From CPC320 sp002336405 (lineage in GTDB: Bacteria; Pseudomonadota; Alphaproteobacteria; Rhodobacterales; Rhodobacteraceae): a stretch of DNA of 64,000 bases. The stretch covers positions 1 to 64,000 of the forward strand of contig CASIAN010000004.1 in assembly GCA_949372595.1 (NCBI GenBank), written 5' to 3'. The translations under genes and the position numbers were made by a program. This document shows positions 61,664 to 64,000 of the stretch, in pieces. Position 1 is the first letter of the stretch, and each line of letters starts with the position of its first letter. The notes beneath the pieces were generated by a model. The model saw only the letters and a list, made by a program, of their open reading frames with translations, did not search any database and was not told the DNA's origin.

Positions 61664-63679
61664 TTGGACATTCAAGACCTTCAGACCCGGCACCCCGCCC
61701 ATTGGCAAAAAGCTGCCGCAATCCGCACTTTGACACTCGATGCTGTGCGCGCAGCCAATTCTGGTCACTCAGGCATGCCAATGGGTATGGCCGATGTTGC
61801 GACAGTGCTGTTTGAAAATCATCTCAAATTTGATGCCACTGCCCCTAACTGGCAGGATCGAGACCGCTTTATCCTGTCGGCGGGCCACGGCTCGATGTTG
61901 ATCTACAGCCTCCTGCATCTGACCGGATATGCCGATATGACGATCGATCAGGTCCGTAATTTCCGCCAATGGGGTGCCATTACCGCAGGCCATCCCGAAT
62001 ACGGCCACGCAACGGGTGTCGAGGTCACCACAGGCCCGTTGGGTCAGGGCATTGCCAATTCGGTTGGCTTTGCCATGGCCGAAGAGATCCAACGCGCCCG
62101 CTATGGTGCTAAAATTGTTGATCACCACACGTATGTGATCGCTGGCGACGGGTGTTTGATGGAAGGCATCAGTCAAGAGGCGATCGGGCTTGCCGGACGC
62201 CATGCGCTGTCAAAATTGATTATGTTTTGGGACAATAACAATATCACCATAGATGGATCTGTCGAGCTGTCTGACCGCACAGATCAGGTTGGGCGCTTTA
62301 AGGCCAGCGGCTGGGATGTGCAAGAAATAGACGGCCATGATCCGGTGGCAATTGATGCTGCAATCAAAAACGCCAAAGCCAGCGCGACGCCGTCGATGAT
62401 TGCGTGTAAAACACATATTGCGCTGGGCTCCTCTGCACAGGACACCTCTAAAGGACACGGTGCTTTGACTGATGAGACGCTGGTTGCCGACACCAAAGCG
62501 GCCTATGGCTGGACATCGGCACCGTTTGAAATTCCAGCCGATATCAAAGCCCAATGGGAGGTTATTGGCCGCAAAGGCGCAGCCGCCCGGCTGGCGTGGG
62601 AGGCCCGCCTAGCGGGGCTCTCGGGCACAAAACAAGCTGAATTTGCCCGTGCCTATGCCGGTGATGTACCCATAAAACTCAGGGCTGCAATCAAGGCGTT
62701 AAAAAAGCAAATCGCCGCGGACATGCCAAAAATGGCAACCAGAAAATCCAGTGAAATGGTATTAAATGTGATCAATCCGCTGATGTCTGAGACCGTTGGC
62801 GGATCGGCCGACCTGACCGGATCGAACAACACCAAGACCGGCGATTTGGGGGTCTTTGACACTGACAATCGCGGTGGTCGCTATGTCTATTGGGGCATCC
62901 GTGAACACGGCATGGCGGCTGCGATGAACGGCATGGCGCTGCACGGCGGTGTCCGGCCCTATGGCGGTACGTTTATGTGCTTTACCGACTATGCCCGACC
63001 GGCCATGCGGTTGGCCGCCTTGATGAAGGTGCCGACAGTGTTTGTGATGACCCATGATTCCATTGGATTGGGCGAAGATGGTCCCACCCACCAACCGGTT
63101 GAGCATCTGGCAATCAGCCGCAGCACCCCAAACACCTATGTATTTCGTCCCGCGGATACGGTCGAGACAGCCGAAAGCTGGGAAGTTGCTATCACCACGA
63201 AAACCACCCCAACCGTGCTGGCCCTCTCGCGCCAAGGGCTCCCAACCGTGCGCACCGAGCATAAAACCAAAAACCTGTCAGCGCAGGGGGCCTATGTTCT
63301 GGCTGATGCGGTAGGTCGGCGCCAAGCCATTTTAATTGCCACAGGCTCAGAGGTTTCAATCGCCTTGGCAGCCCGGGACGTATTGCAAGCCGAAGGTATC
63401 GGCACGCGGGTTGTCTCGATGCCATGCATGGAATTGTTTGCTGCCCAAGACGCAGCTTATCGCCGGCGGGTTCTGCCCGGCGGCCCGGTGCGGGTCGCAA
63501 TTGAGGCAGGTGTACGTCAAGGGTGGGACCAGTGGTTGTTGGGCGAACGCGGCCGGGAAAGCAAAGCCCATTTCATTGGCATGAGCGGATTTGGCGTATC
63601 GGCCCCCGCAGAGGTGATTTACCAACAGATGGGAATCACCGCAGACGCAACCGTCGCAGCGGTTAAATCTCTGCTGTAA
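61664..63679 (+). CDS. tkt: Transketolase
   Basis: Transketolase moves two-carbon units between sugars in the pentose phosphate pathway and needs thiamine diphosphate. The start is TTG at 61664 after AAGGGA (ten-base spacing), giving 671 residues, the family length; an ATA/ATG-free frame extends further upstream but is not homologous. Motifs: RAANSGHSGMPMGMADVA (about 21-38), YGHATGVEVTTGPLGQGIAN, GDGCLMEGISQEA (TPP site, about 157-169) and the DSIGLGEDGPTHQPVEHL segment (about 466-483). It is divergent from zapA and followed by gapA. Confidence 0.96.
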   Translation: MDIQDLQTRHPAHWQKAAAIRTLTLDAVRAANSGHSGMPMGMADVATVLFENHLKFDATAPNWQDRDRFILSAGHGSMLIYSLLHLTGYADMTIDQVRNFRQWGAITAGHPEYGHATGVEVTTGPLGQGIANSVGFAMAEEIQRARYGAKIVDHHTYVIAGDGCLMEGISQEAIGLAGRHALSKLIMFWDNNNITIDGSVELSDRTDQVGRFKASGWDVQEIDGHDPVAIDAAIKNAKASATPSMIACKTHIALGSSAQDTSKGHGALTDETLVADTKAAYGWTSAPFEIPADIKAQWEVIGRKGAAARLAWEARLAGLSGTKQAEFARAYAGDVPIKLRAAIKALKKQIAADMPKMATRKSSEMVLNVINPLMSETVGGSADLTGSNNTKTGDLGVFDTDNRGGRYVYWGIREHGMAAAMNGMALHGGVRPYGGTFMCFTDYARPAMRLAALMKVPTVFVMTHDSIGLGEDGPTHQPVEHLAISRSTPNTYVFRPADTVETAESWEVAITTKTTPTVLALSRQGLPTVRTEHKTKNLSAQGAYVLADAVGRRQAILIATGSEVSIALAARDVLQAEGIGTRVVSMPCMELFAAQDAAYRRRVLPGGPVRVAIEAGVRQGWDQWLLGERGRESKAHFIGMSGFGVSAPAEVIYQQMGITADATVAAVKSLL

Positions 63680-63705
63680 CCAGCCGCTTTTAAGGCGCGA
63701 AAGGC

Positions 63706-63745
63706 AGTGCCGCTCGGATAAGACCCGGGCGGCACTAAGATTTTA
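63706..63745 (+). terminator. Probable intrinsic terminator behind tkt
   Basis: Arms AGTGCCGC (63706-63713) and GCGGCACT (63729-63736) enclose a 15-base loop that can extend the stem, followed by a short TTTTA. It is a moderately strong terminator about 27 bases after the tkt stop. Confidence 0.6.
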
Positions 63746-63772
63746 TCGGCAAGAGCAGCGTACGCCCCACAT

Positions 63773-63815
63773 TGTTAGCGCAACCATGAACTCAATGCGT
63801 TTGTTACCGCTAACA
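63773..63815 (+). promoter_or_regulatory. LacI-type paired operators before gapA
   Basis: TGTTACCGCTAACA (63802-63815) is a near-perfect palindrome of the LacI/GalR type. A weaker copy, TGTTAGCGCAACCA, lies at 63773-63786, 29 bases earlier centre to centre. In Rhodobacter the LacI-family regulator CceR controls central carbon genes including gap, so it is a likely ligand; this is by analogy. Confidence 0.6.
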
Positions 63816-63900
63816 TGTTGTAAAATAAGTAATTTTTTCTTTTATTCAAGTAAGGCTAGTCGTATACGCAAAAGCATATCAGCACAGCAGGAGCGACAGC

Positions 63901-64000
63901 ATGACGGTCACAATCGGTATCAATGGATTTGGTAGAATTGGTCGTTGCACCTTGGCTCAGATTGCCGAAAGTGCCCGCAATGATGTGCAGGTGGTCAAAA
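63901..64000 (+). CDS. gap: Glyceraldehyde-3-phosphate dehydrogenase, N-terminal part
   Basis: The gene runs off the right end after 33 codons. The visible start MTVTIGINGFGRIGRCTLAQ is the NAD-binding Rossmann motif of GAPDH (GINGFGRIGR). An AGGAG ribosome binding site precedes the ATG by about seven bases. It follows tkt, so glycolysis or the Calvin/pentose phosphate cycle genes are clustered. Paired operators lie upstream. Confidence 0.95.
   Translation, partial: MTVTIGINGFGRIGRCTLAQIAESARNDVQVVK

Noticed and set aside
1..64000. CRISPR array, prophage or integrative element
   Set aside because: No regularly spaced repeats, integrase, phage structural gene or duplicated tRNA end was seen.

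Overview
The window looks like chromosomal DNA of a Rhodobacterales (Roseobacter-group) alphaproteobacterium with moderate GC. Evidence: an adenosylcobalamin-dependent ribonucleotide reductase (nrdJ), a LexA box of the alphaproteobacterial GAAC-N7-GAAC type in front of lexA, the order trpGDC-moaC-moeA-lexA-comEC-gltX-gltA, a long TTG-started transketolase next to zapA, and a gapA promoter with LacI-type operators. The species cannot be read from the sequence. Most of the window is core housekeeping DNA in short, tightly overlapping operons. No CRISPR array, prophage or intact insertion sequence was seen.

Layout. 1-5 kb: aroQ, then rpsB-tsf and a HupE-like membrane protein on the minus strand. 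4.7-7.4 kb: pseudouridine catabolism (kinase plus psuG) and a DUF502 membrane protein. 7.4-15.8 kb: accessory and catabolic genes: 3-hydroxybutyrate dehydrogenase with a terminator-bearing leader, a YejA-like binding protein, two mini-lipoproteins, a decayed arsenic operon (arsC plus aquaporin), an XRE-cupin regulator, an acyl-CoA ligase with a DsbA-like oxidoreductase, and a frameshifted class II glutamine amidotransferase. 15.9-20.1 kb: an Lrp regulator and nrdJ. 20.6-22.4 kb: an IS30 remnant, tRNA-Pro(UGG), DUF192 and a double cold-shock protein. 22.8-28.1 kb: pdxH, fabI, gpt, an aminotransferase and a PpiD-like foldase.

28.1-41.7 kb is the biosynthetic core: trpE, a divergent polysaccharide deacetylase on the other strand, then trpG-trpD-trpC-moaC, a GIY-YIG nuclease, moeA, the SOS repressor lexA, comEC (opposite), gltX and gltA. 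41.9-48.5 kb is minus-strand: argC-ccmE-ccmF-ccmH, a PaaG-like hydratase/isomerase, murI and an acyltransferase. 48.6-53.1 kb has a fused indolepyruvate ferredoxin oxidoreductase and a divergent LysR regulator. 53.6-56.5 kb is purL-bolA-grxD. 56.8-58.4 kb has an EamA transporter and a VOC protein. 58.4-60.3 kb is a gene graveyard (aldo/keto reductase, SDR and LysR remnants). 60.4-64 kb has a candidate 6S RNA, zapA, a coiled-coil protein, tkt and the start of gapA.

The points most worth checking are: the terminator/anti-terminator-like leader or small RNA before bdhA; a nuclease gene inserted between moaC and moeA with ATGA junctions on both sides; a LysR-type palindrome followed by a promoter-like element and a strong terminator with no convincing gene between them; the decayed ars operon; the candidate 6S RNA behind zapA; and paired operators before gapA.
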